A DNA stretch of 64,000 nt from Alteromonas sp. CI.11.F.A3 (GTDB lineage Bacteria > Pseudomonadota > Gammaproteobacteria > Enterobacterales > Alteromonadaceae), in contig NZ_CP136708.1 in assembly GCF_032925565.1 (NCBI RefSeq), positions 2,666,001-2,730,000 of the forward strand. Reading direction: 5' to 3'. This document shows positions 9,704 to 17,730 of the stretch, one piece after another. Position numbers and translations under genes: made by a program. Positions within the stretch are counted from its first letter, which is position 1. The number at the start of each line of letters is the position of its first letter. The notes beneath the pieces are model-generated. The model searched no databases and was not told the origin of the DNA. It worked only from the letters and a program-made list of their open reading frames with translations.

Positions 9704-9729
9704 AAAACGAGGCTTCGGCCTCGTTTTTT
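9704..9729 (+). terminator. Intrinsic terminator of cysK
   Basis: AAAACGAGGC and GCCTCGTTTT pair perfectly around a TTCG tetraloop and run into a T tract. It lies 42 bases after the cysK stop. Confidence 0.95.
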
Positions 9730-9898
9730 GTTTTAAGATACCCTATAAAGGCATAGCGTTAGTCATCGTTATACTTTTGTTTTTAGCAAAAAAGAACTCA
9801 AAACCTTTCATCTCAACTATCTTTATCTAAAGGCTGTAATTTAAGAGATTCGTTGAAGAAATTAGTGAATGTTATTCGAAAGATTAAGACTTATTGGC

Positions 9899-9927
9899 TT
9901 GCGTCTCATCGGATGAGTCACGATAAT
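9899..9927 (+). promoter_or_regulatory. Probable sigma-70 promoter of the small lipoprotein gene
   Basis: TTGCGT (9899-9904) and GATAAT (9922-9927) are separated by 17 bases, 43 bases before the ATG at 9971. The spacer contains the dyad CTCAT-CGG-ATGAG, which could be a repressor site. The rest of the stretch from 9730 is AT-rich and shows no open frame. Confidence 0.45.
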
Positions 9928-9970
9928 ATGTGCGATCATTTTCCTTTATCTTATTTTGGGGTTTTCATTA

Positions 9971-10429
9971 ATGCGTTCTTTTCGTTTTGGTTTGTATGCC
10001 GTTTTGCTTAGCGTGCTTTGTTTAGCAGGATGTGAAGAAAAAGAAGAAGGAATGGGTCGCTACGGTATGCTAGCCGACAGTACACCAGAGTATTCGGCAG
10101 TGACATTTCTAAAAAGCGTTTATGAAGATGATAATCTTGATGTTGCAATTAGCCTGTCGTCCGATCGATTGGCTAGAATTCTGACCAATTACCACAGCAA
10201 CAGAAACGTACAGCGTCATCTATTAAATTTAAAATACGACACTGTGATTATTACCCCGCAAAGCGGTAACAGTGTTGGACGCTCTGAGTTCTCAGAGAAG
10301 GCAACGGTTACCGTGTTTTTAAGTGGGATGTACGATGACAATAAAATTGAAGACTTGCGCAGTTTAGATCTCATTAAAGAAGATGGTATGTGGAAAGTAT
10401 CTCAAATTCACCCAGACCATTTTATGTAA
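9971..10429 (+). CDS. Small lipoprotein of unknown function
   Basis: A 152-residue precursor with a lipoprotein signal peptide: Arg-containing n-region, hydrophobic core and lipobox LAGC with Cys near residue 21. The acidic EEKEEG stretch follows the cysteine. The mature part has a fold pattern like small secreted NTF2-like domains (a helix-rich start with SAVTFLKSVYEDDNLDVAISLSSDRL, then strands ending DGMWKVSQIHPD), but I do not recognise a named family. The frame can open at a TTG at 9956; ATG 9971 is preferred because it follows a GGGG at 9 bases and starts the signal peptide. It is monocistronic between a promoter and a strong terminator. Confidence 0.8.
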   Translation: MRSFRFGLYAVLLSVLCLAGCEEKEEGMGRYGMLADSTPEYSAVTFLKSVYEDDNLDVAISLSSDRLARILTNYHSNRNVQRHLLNLKYDTVIITPQSGNSVGRSEFSEKATVTVFLSGMYDDNKIEDLRSLDLIKEDGMWKVSQIHPDHFM

Positions 10430-10432
10430 TAA

Positions 10433-10469
10433 AAAAGGCTGTTCGAATGTATGATTCGAACAGCCTTTT
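10433..10469. terminator. Bidirectional intrinsic terminator
   Basis: A perfect 15-base stem, AAAAGGCTGTTCGAA with TTCGAACAGCCTTTT, around a 7-base loop. A/T tracts on both sides let it serve the lipoprotein gene and the convergent ggt gene. Confidence 0.93.
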
Positions 10470-10514
10470 AGTATTTAGCTACAGTGCTAATATAGTGCTA
10501 ACGCGTAGCATGAA

Positions 10515-10565
10515 TTTAGCAGCTTGATTTAGTAGCTTGATTTAGTAGCTTAGACTAACTAGCTT
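10515..10565 (-). repeat. 13-base tandem repeats beginning at the ggt stop codon
   Basis: Three 13-base units (TTTAGCAGCTTGA, TTTAGTAGCTTGA, then a diverged TTTAGTAGCTTAG) lie directly behind ggt. A further degenerate unit on the minus strand begins in the TAA stop itself. Each unit carries TAA or TAG on the minus strand. Confidence 0.65.
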
Positions 10566-12321
10566 AACGCCCTACCGCAACGCCTTCACGTCTTGGATCG
10601 GCACCGCCAATAATCTTACCCGACTTAATTTGAATACCGTGTAAACCACTGTTTAGGTCGACAACCTTTACATTATGCCCTAACGCTTTTAACGGCGCTT
10701 CAAGCTCAGCAATAGGCGTTCCCTTTTCAAGGGCGGTGTAATCATTTCGGTTGGTGATTTTAGGCAAATTAATAGCCTGTTGTATGTCTAATCCAAAATC
10801 CAACACACCTACTAACGTTTGAGCCACGTAACTTACAATACGAGAGCCACCAGGAGAGCCTACTACCACTTCTAAGTCACCTTCCTTGTCAAATACCATT
10901 GTAGGGCTCATCGCGCTTCGAGGGCGCTTACCTGGCTCAACACGGTTAGGTACAGGGAAACGATTCTGTGTAGGTGAGAATGAGAAGTCGGTCAATTGGT
11001 TATTTAGCAAGAAACCTCCAACCATCAAGCCCGAACCAAACATAAATTCGATACTTGTGGTCATCGACACCGCATTGCCCTCTTTATCGACAATAGAGAA
11101 GTGCGATGTATTTGGCTGCTCCATGTTGCTGCCAAGACTAATATTGGCATCGCCGTATGGGTTACCCGCACGCACACGTCGCCACTTCTTATCTGGTGCA
11201 ATACCTTCAGCGCGGCGGTGTAAATAAGCAGTGTTAATCATGGCGGCAAACGGTAGGTTGGTAAAATCACTATCCGCTATGTATTTTTCTCTGTCAGCGT
11301 AAGCCAATGCACTTGATTGCGTGAAAACGTTGGCGAACTCTACAGAATCAGGCGTGAAGGAAGAAAAATCCTGCCCTTCTAACATTTTCAGAATTTGGTA
11401 AACGTTAATACCACCCGAACTTGGCGGTGCCATGCCACAAATCTGTTTTTCACGATACAAGCCACAAACCGGTTCACGTCGAATAGGTTCGTAGGCGGCC
11501 AAGTCTTCTGTCGTCATTTGACCTGGGTTGATTGACGCAGAATTCACCGTTTTAACAATTTTTTCTGCTAACTCGCCTTTATAAAGATAGTCAGTGCCGT
11601 TGTCCGCAAGGCCTTTTAAGGTTTTAGCCAGTTGCTTGTTTTTGCGTATCGCGCCCTCTTTCAAAGGAAGCCCTGCAGGATAGAAGTACGTAGAGCTGGT
11701 AGGGAACGTTTTTAACCCTGGATGATAATCAAGGGCAATCAGCTTGGCGAGTCTTGGCGACACGCGAAACCCTTCGGTCGCGGTTTTAATGGTATCGTCA
11801 AACAGTGTGTTCCACGGCAAGTTACCAAATTCACTTTGTGCTGTTTCTAGCGCTTTAATAGCGCCAGGTACACCTACCGATTTTCCGCCTACTACAGCAT
11901 CAAGCCAACGCATCGGCTTGTTACCTTCCATAAACCAATGAGCATTTACGGCCGCAGGCGCGGTTTCTCTGCCATCAAAGGTGTGTAGCACTTTGTTTTT
12001 ATTGTCCCAATACAATATAAACGCACCACCACCAATACCAGAGGACTGTGGTTCAACAAGCGATAACATTGATTGCACTGCAACGGCAGCATCAATGGCG
12101 CTTCCACCTTTCGCCAAAATGTTTTTACCTGCCCACGAAGCGTAAGGGTTGGCTGCGACTACCATGTAATCTTTAGCAGCAAAGGCTTGTTTCTCTACAT
12201 ATCCCGTGGCGGCCTCTGGCTCCCCAACTTCTCTTACTTGCTGTGCATTTGCAGACACCAACAGGCAGCTTGAAACTGCAATGGCTAAAAACGATGAACT
12301 AAACCATGAACCACGTTTCAA
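10564..12321 (-). CDS. ggt: Gamma-glutamyltransferase (glutathione hydrolase) precursor
   Basis: A 585-residue periplasmic Ntn-hydrolase that cleaves or transfers the gamma-glutamyl group of glutathione. A signal peptide ends around ANAQQ (residue 28). The proenzyme splits itself before Thr405 in NTSHFSIVD, creating large and small subunits. FDGRETAP supplies the glutamate-binding Arg and PGGSRI near the C-terminus the oxyanion glycines. The start is TTG at 12321, preceded by AGAGGAAG; there is no ATG before the signal peptide. It follows an enoyl-CoA isomerase-like gene by 15 bases, so the two share a transcript. Products could feed 5-oxoproline metabolism encoded at 48.9-51.4 kb. Confidence 0.95.
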   Translation of the reverse strand: MKRGSWFSSSFLAIAVSSCLLVSANAQQVREVGEPEAATGYVEKQAFAAKDYMVVAANPYASWAGKNILAKGGSAIDAAVAVQSMLSLVEPQSSGIGGGAFILYWDNKNKVLHTFDGRETAPAAVNAHWFMEGNKPMRWLDAVVGGKSVGVPGAIKALETAQSEFGNLPWNTLFDDTIKTATEGFRVSPRLAKLIALDYHPGLKTFPTSSTYFYPAGLPLKEGAIRKNKQLAKTLKGLADNGTDYLYKGELAEKIVKTVNSASINPGQMTTEDLAAYEPIRREPVCGLYREKQICGMAPPSSGGINVYQILKMLEGQDFSSFTPDSVEFANVFTQSSALAYADREKYIADSDFTNLPFAAMINTAYLHRRAEGIAPDKKWRRVRAGNPYGDANISLGSNMEQPNTSHFSIVDKEGNAVSMTTSIEFMFGSGLMVGGFLLNNQLTDFSFSPTQNRFPVPNRVEPGKRPRSAMSPTMVFDKEGDLEVVVGSPGGSRIVSYVAQTLVGVLDFGLDIQQAINLPKITNRNDYTALEKGTPIAELEAPLKALGHNVKVVDLNSGLHGIQIKSGKIIGGADPRREGVAVGR

Positions 12322-12336
12322 AATATGACTTCCTCT

Positions 12337-13101
12337 TTATTTAAATTTCTCCGAATTGATCGGACGTTTTGACAAAAACGCATCAAACGCTTCTCGCGCT
12401 GCCTCTGAATCCATTGCTTGACCAAACACGTCGAACTCAATATCCATATAGTGATGGGTAGATTCCACATCATTCTTTAACAGTGATTTGGTTTGCATCA
12501 ATGCAAATGAGGGCTTTGCCACCAGCTTTTTGCATACTGATGCCACTTTCTCGCTTAATTCATCGGCAGAGTAGCTACCGGTAATTAACCCAAACTGACA
12601 GGCATCTTCTGTGCCAAAAGGTTCGCCTAGCATCAACCACTCGCTGGCTTTTATGTGACCTGCCATTTTAGGAAGAAGATAACTCGACGCAAATTCAGGA
12701 ACAAGACCTAAGTTGATGAATGGTAGAACAAATCGGGTGTTTGTCTCTGCGTAGATGAAATCACAGTGTAAAAGCATGGTAGTGCCTATACCTACAGCCA
12801 CGCCATGGACTTGCGCTACCACCGGCACTTTACAGTTAATTAGCCCACGCATGAATGCGGCTGACTCGTTAACATCATCTCCTTCTTTGCGCCCTGCAAA
12901 ATCACTGATATCGTTACCTGAAGTGAAACAATCACCTTCACCACGAAACAGCACTGTCTTAATGCTATCGTCATTTTCAATACTGAATAATGCATCAGCC
13001 ATGCTCTGATACATTTCTCGAGTTAAGGCGTTTTTCTTCTCTGGGCGATTGATGGTGATCGTTAAGATCCCGTTTTTCTTTTCAATTAAAATTAGAGACA
13101 T
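12337..13101 (-). CDS. Enoyl-CoA hydratase/isomerase family protein, resembling delta3-delta2-enoyl-CoA isomerase
   Basis: A 254-residue crotonase-fold protein with the oxyanion-hole segments CFTSGNDI and GVAVGIGTTMLLHCD. The two Glu residues of true enoyl-CoA hydratases are replaced (Thr in GIGTT and Phe in LPFINLG), but a Glu is present in LGLVPEFASSYLLPK. A PE-x-x-SS motif at that place is typical of ECI2-type isomerases that move cis or trans double bonds during unsaturated fatty-acid oxidation. I therefore favour isomerase over hydratase. ATG at 13101 follows GAGGTGAC. It is the first gene of a two-gene unit with ggt; no metabolic link between them is obvious. Confidence 0.8.
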   Translation of the reverse strand: MSLILIEKKNGILTITINRPEKKNALTREMYQSMADALFSIENDDSIKTVLFRGEGDCFTSGNDISDFAGRKEGDDVNESAAFMRGLINCKVPVVAQVHGVAVGIGTTMLLHCDFIYAETNTRFVLPFINLGLVPEFASSYLLPKMAGHIKASEWLMLGEPFGTEDACQFGLITGSYSADELSEKVASVCKKLVAKPSFALMQTKSLLKNDVESTHHYMDIEFDVFGQAMDSEAAREAFDAFLSKRPINSEKFK

Positions 13102-13240
13102 GTGTCACCTCATTTCGTATTTATGATTGTTATATAGGCGGAAGCCGACGAAAAAAGCATTTTTACCGATAACGCTTTCCACCCTACTGGCAATTTTATG
13201 TATCATACCCAGCACACACGGATTACTAAAATAAATAACA

Positions 13241-13828
13241 ATGATGATGTCACTACCGGTCTCACCTAAGTATAGCGTAGGCCCACTTATTTTAGCGCTC
13301 TGCGCTATCGTCGCTTTTTTCTTTGAACCACTTTCTGGTGAGTGGTTAGCCTACGATCGTTTCGCCATTCAAGGGCTTGAAACATGGCGCTTATTGTCTG
13401 GCAATATTGTGCATACCAATGGTTATCATCTGCTACTTAATTTATCTGGGCTTACTCTACTATGGGCGCTACACGGCGAACACTACCGAATTGGTCGTTT
13501 CTTAAAAGTGTTTGTATGGTGCAGCTTAGGCACCAGTGCCGGCCTTTATCTGTTTTCTGAAGATCTGATTTGGTATGCGGGGCTATCTGGTGCGCTGCAC
13601 GGTATTTTTGTATGGGGCGCGCTAATGGATATTATGAATAAGATGCGCTCTGGTTGGATTTTACTAGGCGGTGTTGCGCTAAAAGTGGTTTATGAACAAA
13701 TATCGGGCAGTAGTGCGCAGGTGGCTGCACTGATTGACGCCAAAGTCGCCATTGATTCGCACTTATTCGGTGCGGTAAGTGGATTGATCATCTTTACACT
13801 TATGTGGTTAACCGCTAAGAAACGATGA
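13241..13828 (+). CDS. rrtA: Rhombosortase, rhomboid-family intramembrane serine protease
   Basis: A 195-residue membrane protein of about six segments. The catalytic serine is in YAGLSGALHGIF and the histidine in AIDSHLFGAVSG, the arrangement of rhombosortases. These short rhomboids cut the C-terminal GlyGly-CTERM anchor from exported proteins, often those leaving through the type II secretion system. The early HTNGYHLLLNLSGL corresponds to the conserved HxxxN region of TM2. No GlyGly-CTERM substrate was noticed in this window, so the substrates must lie elsewhere. Three ATG codons occur in a row at the start; the first is used here, without a clear ribosome site. Confidence 0.85.
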   Translation: MMMSLPVSPKYSVGPLILALCAIVAFFFEPLSGEWLAYDRFAIQGLETWRLLSGNIVHTNGYHLLLNLSGLTLLWALHGEHYRIGRFLKVFVWCSLGTSAGLYLFSEDLIWYAGLSGALHGIFVWGALMDIMNKMRSGWILLGGVALKVVYEQISGSSAQVAALIDAKVAIDSHLFGAVSGLIIFTLMWLTAKKR

Positions 13829-13863
13829 ATATTCAGTTGCTCGTGTTTATTCCTGGTTAAAAC

Positions 13864-13893
13864 AAAAACGCCCCTGTATAGGGGCGTTTTTTT
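13864..13893. terminator. Bidirectional intrinsic terminator
   Basis: AAAAACGCCCC pairs with GGGGCGTTTTT around a TGTATA loop and ends in seven T residues. It separates the convergent rhombosortase and S9 peptidase genes. Confidence 0.95.
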
Positions 13894-13917
13894 ATCTCAA
13901 TAACCAGCCTTAACTAA

Positions 13918-16455
13918 CTACAAGTTCTCTTCGAATAATTTATAGATTCGGCGGTATTCGTCTAACCAAGAACTTGGTTGCACAAAGCCATGTGGCTCTA
14001 CTGGGTAAATAGCCGTTTCAAAGTTCTCTTTTTCTAACTCAATTAAGCGCTGAACTAATCGAACCGTATCATGGAAGAACACATTGTCATCAACCATGGG
14101 GGCGTTAATTAACAGTGGCTTCTCTAGTCCTTCTGCAAAATAGATAGGTGAACTGCGCTCATAAGCAATAGGATCAACATCTGGGGTGTTCAGGATGTTA
14201 GACGTATACCCAATGTTATAATGCGCCCAATCCGTTACTGGGCGAAGCGCTGCACCAGCCGCAAAAAGATCCGGTGCGTTAAACATAGACATGAAAGTTA
14301 AGAAGCCACCATAAGAGCCCCCGTATGTGCCTATTCGGTTACGATCCACATTGGCGTTTTCTACTAACCAATTAACCCCATCGCGTAAATCTTGTACTTC
14401 AGGTGTACCCATGTTCCGGTAGATAGCAGTACGCCAGTCTCGCCCGTAACCTGCCGAGGCACGGTAGTCCATATCAAGTACCACATACCCTTGTTGCACT
14501 AGCATGCTATTGAACATGTATTCTCTGAAATACAAAGACCACCCTAAGTGGGCATTCTGCAAATAACCTGCACCGTGATTAAAGACTACGGCTTTTAGCG
14601 GCTTGTCTGCTTGATAATTTTTCGGTAAGTAAACACGGGCATAAATAGGCGCATCGGTGTGACTAGATGGAATGGCCACCACGTTAGGCACTGCCCAAGG
14701 CATAGCGGTAAACGCGTCGCTAACCGTATCGGTAATTTTAGTTGCTGCTTGCGTGCTATCTACCGCTTTAACATAAAGCTCAGGCGGGCGAGATACTTTA
14801 CCGTGGCTCAACACTAATGTGGTGTTATCTGGGCTAAGTTCATACTCTGTTAAACCGTTAAGATTAGTTAGCGCTTCAACTTCGCCGCCGGTAGCCTTCA
14901 CACGATAAACTTCAAATATACCAGGGTGTTTACTGTTCGCGGTAAAGTACATCCACATGTCATCATTAGACAACGTTGGGCTATCGGTAATGAACGTCCC
15001 CTGTGTTAATGCTTTAGGGGCTTGACCCAACGCTTGCGTATAAAGGTGCGCATAGCCTGAGTGTTCGGACTGATAGTACAAGGTTTCGCTGTTATTAAAC
15101 CAACCAAAGCTGTTAAAGCGATAGTTTACCCATGCATCATCATGTAAGCGATGTTGGTTCACTAAACGTTGGTTATCGAGGTCTACCGTGGCAATCCAGC
15201 GATCCTTGTTGTCCCACGCTTCTACCATTACCGCAACTTGCTCACCGTCTTTATGCCAGCTTATAGATGGCTTTTGCCAGTTCCAGCTAGACAGCAAAGT
15301 AATAGGTCTTGGTAAGCGGTTCACATCATAACGCTCACCTTTAGCTTCTGCATTTTCAGCCTTCACTTCGGCTAATACATCGTCGTTATAGCCGGGTAAG
15401 CTAAAGTAATTTAATAGAGACTTTTCACCGTTTGCTAAGTCTAAAAGCCAAAGCTGATGATTTATGGGTTCTGCGTCAGCTACCTTTCTACGTACAGGCT
15501 TACTGGCGATCCGGCTATCTTCCTGAATGTAGTGCGGCATAATGTCACTATCATTTCGGGAAGGCGTATCTGGCGTAGTCGCCACAATCGCGAAATTCCC
15601 TTTCGGAGATACACTCACGCCCACCAGCTTATGGGTTTTATCAAAATAAAATGCATCAGGTGCAATGCTAGTGTTATTTGCCGCTAGGGTGTCTTGTGCT
15701 TTCGCCTTGGCTTCACGATTTTTACGCTTTTTAGCAATGTATTTAATTAATGATTGCTGCTGCTCGGCAATATAATCTTTTGGCGCAGCTACGGGTTCTG
15801 GTGCATCACTGAATGACCAACTCACCAATTCTTCCCTGCTACCGTTAGTCAGGTTTATGGCAATGGCGCTATTGCCACTTAACGCCATTAAACGCCCATC
15901 AGTCATAAAAGATAGTGACGAGAGAAAACTGCCACCACGGGTAAGTTGTACCACTTCATCGTTGGTAAATTGCACATAAACGCTGTCTTTAAATCGATAA
16001 GCAATGACACCGTCTTCACGTTCTACCCGCTCATCGTATTTATATTGATGTAATTGAGATAAAGGTGCTTTTACACTTTTATCTGCCGCATCAAGACTCG
16101 CGATATAAACATCTTTTAGCTTGCTGTTAGGTTGTTCTCTTTCGTAAACAATGTGGCTACCATCAATTGACCACCCCATATTAGTCGGCGCTCGGCCTAA
16201 CCATTGAGGGTCTGCCATAATTTGTTTTAAGGTAATCTCACCGTTTTCTGAATACTGTACAGGGCCCTGCTCAATGTCGGGAGTGTAGGAAGCAATGGGC
16301 TCATTACGGATACTTTTAGGTGCCCTAGATGAAAGGGTGTCACTTTGGGCGGCGCTTCTTTTAGCGTTTAATTCAGTAGTTGAATCTGTATTGGCGCATC
16401 CGCTAAGCAGGAGCGCAATACTAGAAGCTAAAACAAGTGAGGAAAATTTCTGCAT
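13918..16455 (-). CDS. S9 family (prolyl oligopeptidase/DPP IV-type) lipoprotein peptidase
   Basis: An 845-residue exported serine peptidase. The signal peptide ends in lipobox LSGC (Cys19), so it is a lipoprotein of the periplasm or outer membrane. Residues about 70-600 form a WD/beta-propeller-like region. The C-terminal alpha/beta hydrolase domain carries Ser714 in GTYGGSYGG, Asp790 in VDDNV and His822 in VEPHGF. A charged linker (AKKRKNREAKAKAQD, about residue 240) interrupts the propeller. Such enzymes trim peptides, often after proline or alanine. It is transcribed alone. Exact specificity cannot be read from the sequence. Confidence 0.92.
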   Translation of the reverse strand: MQKFSSLVLASSIALLLSGCANTDSTTELNAKRSAAQSDTLSSRAPKSIRNEPIASYTPDIEQGPVQYSENGEITLKQIMADPQWLGRAPTNMGWSIDGSHIVYEREQPNSKLKDVYIASLDAADKSVKAPLSQLHQYKYDERVEREDGVIAYRFKDSVYVQFTNDEVVQLTRGGSFLSSLSFMTDGRLMALSGNSAIAINLTNGSREELVSWSFSDAPEPVAAPKDYIAEQQQSLIKYIAKKRKNREAKAKAQDTLAANNTSIAPDAFYFDKTHKLVGVSVSPKGNFAIVATTPDTPSRNDSDIMPHYIQEDSRIASKPVRRKVADAEPINHQLWLLDLANGEKSLLNYFSLPGYNDDVLAEVKAENAEAKGERYDVNRLPRPITLLSSWNWQKPSISWHKDGEQVAVMVEAWDNKDRWIATVDLDNQRLVNQHRLHDDAWVNYRFNSFGWFNNSETLYYQSEHSGYAHLYTQALGQAPKALTQGTFITDSPTLSNDDMWMYFTANSKHPGIFEVYRVKATGGEVEALTNLNGLTEYELSPDNTTLVLSHGKVSRPPELYVKAVDSTQAATKITDTVSDAFTAMPWAVPNVVAIPSSHTDAPIYARVYLPKNYQADKPLKAVVFNHGAGYLQNAHLGWSLYFREYMFNSMLVQQGYVVLDMDYRASAGYGRDWRTAIYRNMGTPEVQDLRDGVNWLVENANVDRNRIGTYGGSYGGFLTFMSMFNAPDLFAAGAALRPVTDWAHYNIGYTSNILNTPDVDPIAYERSSPIYFAEGLEKPLLINAPMVDDNVFFHDTVRLVQRLIELEKENFETAIYPVEPHGFVQPSSWLDEYRRIYKLFEENL

Positions 16456-16608
16456 AATAACGACTTTATTTTTTAGTTATGCCCGCATTATACCCAGAGA
16501 ATCGAGTGATTGACTATTAGGCTGTAAACCCTAGGTGAAAATTACTCAATTCGACAAATCTCTGATTTAAACACCACTAATAAAAATCTCTGAATGAAAG
16601 CCGCGCAT

Positions 16609-16635
16609 AAAAAAGCCCCGCATAATATGCGGGGC
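16609..16635 (-). terminator. Intrinsic terminator of azoR
   Basis: On the minus strand GCCCCGCAT pairs perfectly with ATGCGGGGC around a 3-base loop and runs into six T residues. It lies about 70 bases after the azoR stop. Confidence 0.9.
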
Positions 16636-16706
16636 AATCAAGCACACTCAACTTGGAACACACTTTAGCTCAAACGCACTCATTGCGTTTTGCTAACTGC
16701 ATAGAT

Positions 16707-17315
16707 TTAGTCAGCGTTTTTTTGGGTTAGTTCAATTATTTTAGCCTTCGCATTAGCGATACTTTCATTAGCACTGTCTTCACCCATGCTAAGTCCTTCT
16801 GCATAAACAAATTTCACATCAGTAATACCGATGAAATTTAAAAAATGAGTTAAGTATGGTGTTTGTGTATCGTAGTCGCCGCCTTCGTAAACGCCGCCTC
16901 GACTAGCAAACACCTTCGCCTGCTTGCCTTCAAGCAAGCCTACCGGCCCAGTTTCCGTGTATTTAAAGGTAATACCCGCCCGTGCAATACGGTCGAAATA
17001 GGCTTTAAGTGATGAAGGAATACCAAAGTTGTACATAGGAACGGCCAGTACAATTTCGTCTGCCGCTTGAAGTTGTGCTACAAGATCATCGGAAATCGCG
17101 GCTAAACTCTTTTGTGATGAAGTGCGCTCGCTAGCGTCTGTCATCCACGCTTGCATTTCTTCACCCGTTAAATGTGCCAACGCAAGTTCTGCTACATCAA
17201 CTTTTGTTACCGATGTTTCGTCGCCCTCAAGTGACTGAAGGTAATAGTCAGCAAGCTCGGTTGATTTACTGTTTTCGCCATTAAGGCTTGAATACACAAC
17301 AAGAATAGACGTCAT
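16707..17315 (-). CDS. azoR: FMN-dependent NADH-azoreductase
   Basis: A 202-residue flavodoxin-fold quinone/azo reductase. The start VVYSSLNGENSKSTELADYYL is the phosphate-binding loop, VLAVPMYNFGIPSSLKAYFDRIARAG is the signature AzoR motif, and FASRGGVYEG contacts the isoalloxazine. It reduces quinones and azo compounds by two-electron transfer and may protect against thiol or quinone stress. ATG at 17315 is preceded by AGGAGA with ideal spacing. It is monocistronic, with its own terminator. Confidence 0.95.
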   Translation of the reverse strand: MTSILVVYSSLNGENSKSTELADYYLQSLEGDETSVTKVDVAELALAHLTGEEMQAWMTDASERTSSQKSLAAISDDLVAQLQAADEIVLAVPMYNFGIPSSLKAYFDRIARAGITFKYTETGPVGLLEGKQAKVFASRGGVYEGGDYDTQTPYLTHFLNFIGITDVKFVYAEGLSMGEDSANESIANAKAKIIELTQKNAD

Positions 17316-17730
17316 TACATTTCTCCTATTAATTTAGTGTGTAAATAATAAGAGACTTTAAATCGAATATATATTAGGAAAATACCCGCTTATCGTTCGA
17401 ATTTAATTGATGAATGGCCCGTATTATAGAATGCACTAACGTAAAAGCTCAAACGTAAAAATCACTAGCAAGAATTCAAAACGGTAAATTAAACAGAGCA
17501 CGACTGGCAGAATTTAAAGGGTGAGAAAGGGAAAGAAGGGGCAAGAAGCTGATCCTCTCACTGCTAACCCAGAATCAATCGAGTTTGCCACAACACAACT
17601 AAGAGAATTAATGCGATGAAAAGGACCAAGCTACTTCTTGCAAAATTGATAGTAACACCACTTTTTGTTCGTTACTGCTCCGATGACGAACAAAAAGTGA
17701 AATTAACGTTAAATCAATGAAACCGACAAT
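17316..17730. other. 415-base gap with possible gene remnants
   Basis: No confident gene. Two short plus-strand frames look protein-like. One, about 17449-17524, ends ARLAEFKG and TGA and has no usual start codon. The other, a GTG frame at 17521-17619, overlaps that TGA and encodes 32 residues including ADPLTANPESIEF. They may be debris of a degraded gene or chance. The azoR promoter must lie at the left side; a large inverted repeat sits at the right (17659-17699). Confidence 0.4.
17659..17699. repeat. 14-base perfect inverted repeat
   Basis: CACTTTTTGTTCGT and ACGAACAAAAAGTG face each other across 13 bases. It lies 31 bases past the stop of the minus-strand trans-sulfuration gene. It lacks the GC-rich stem plus T tail of an ordinary terminator, although the T5 inside the arm could act as one. 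It could also be an operator or a mobile remnant. Confidence 0.75.
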
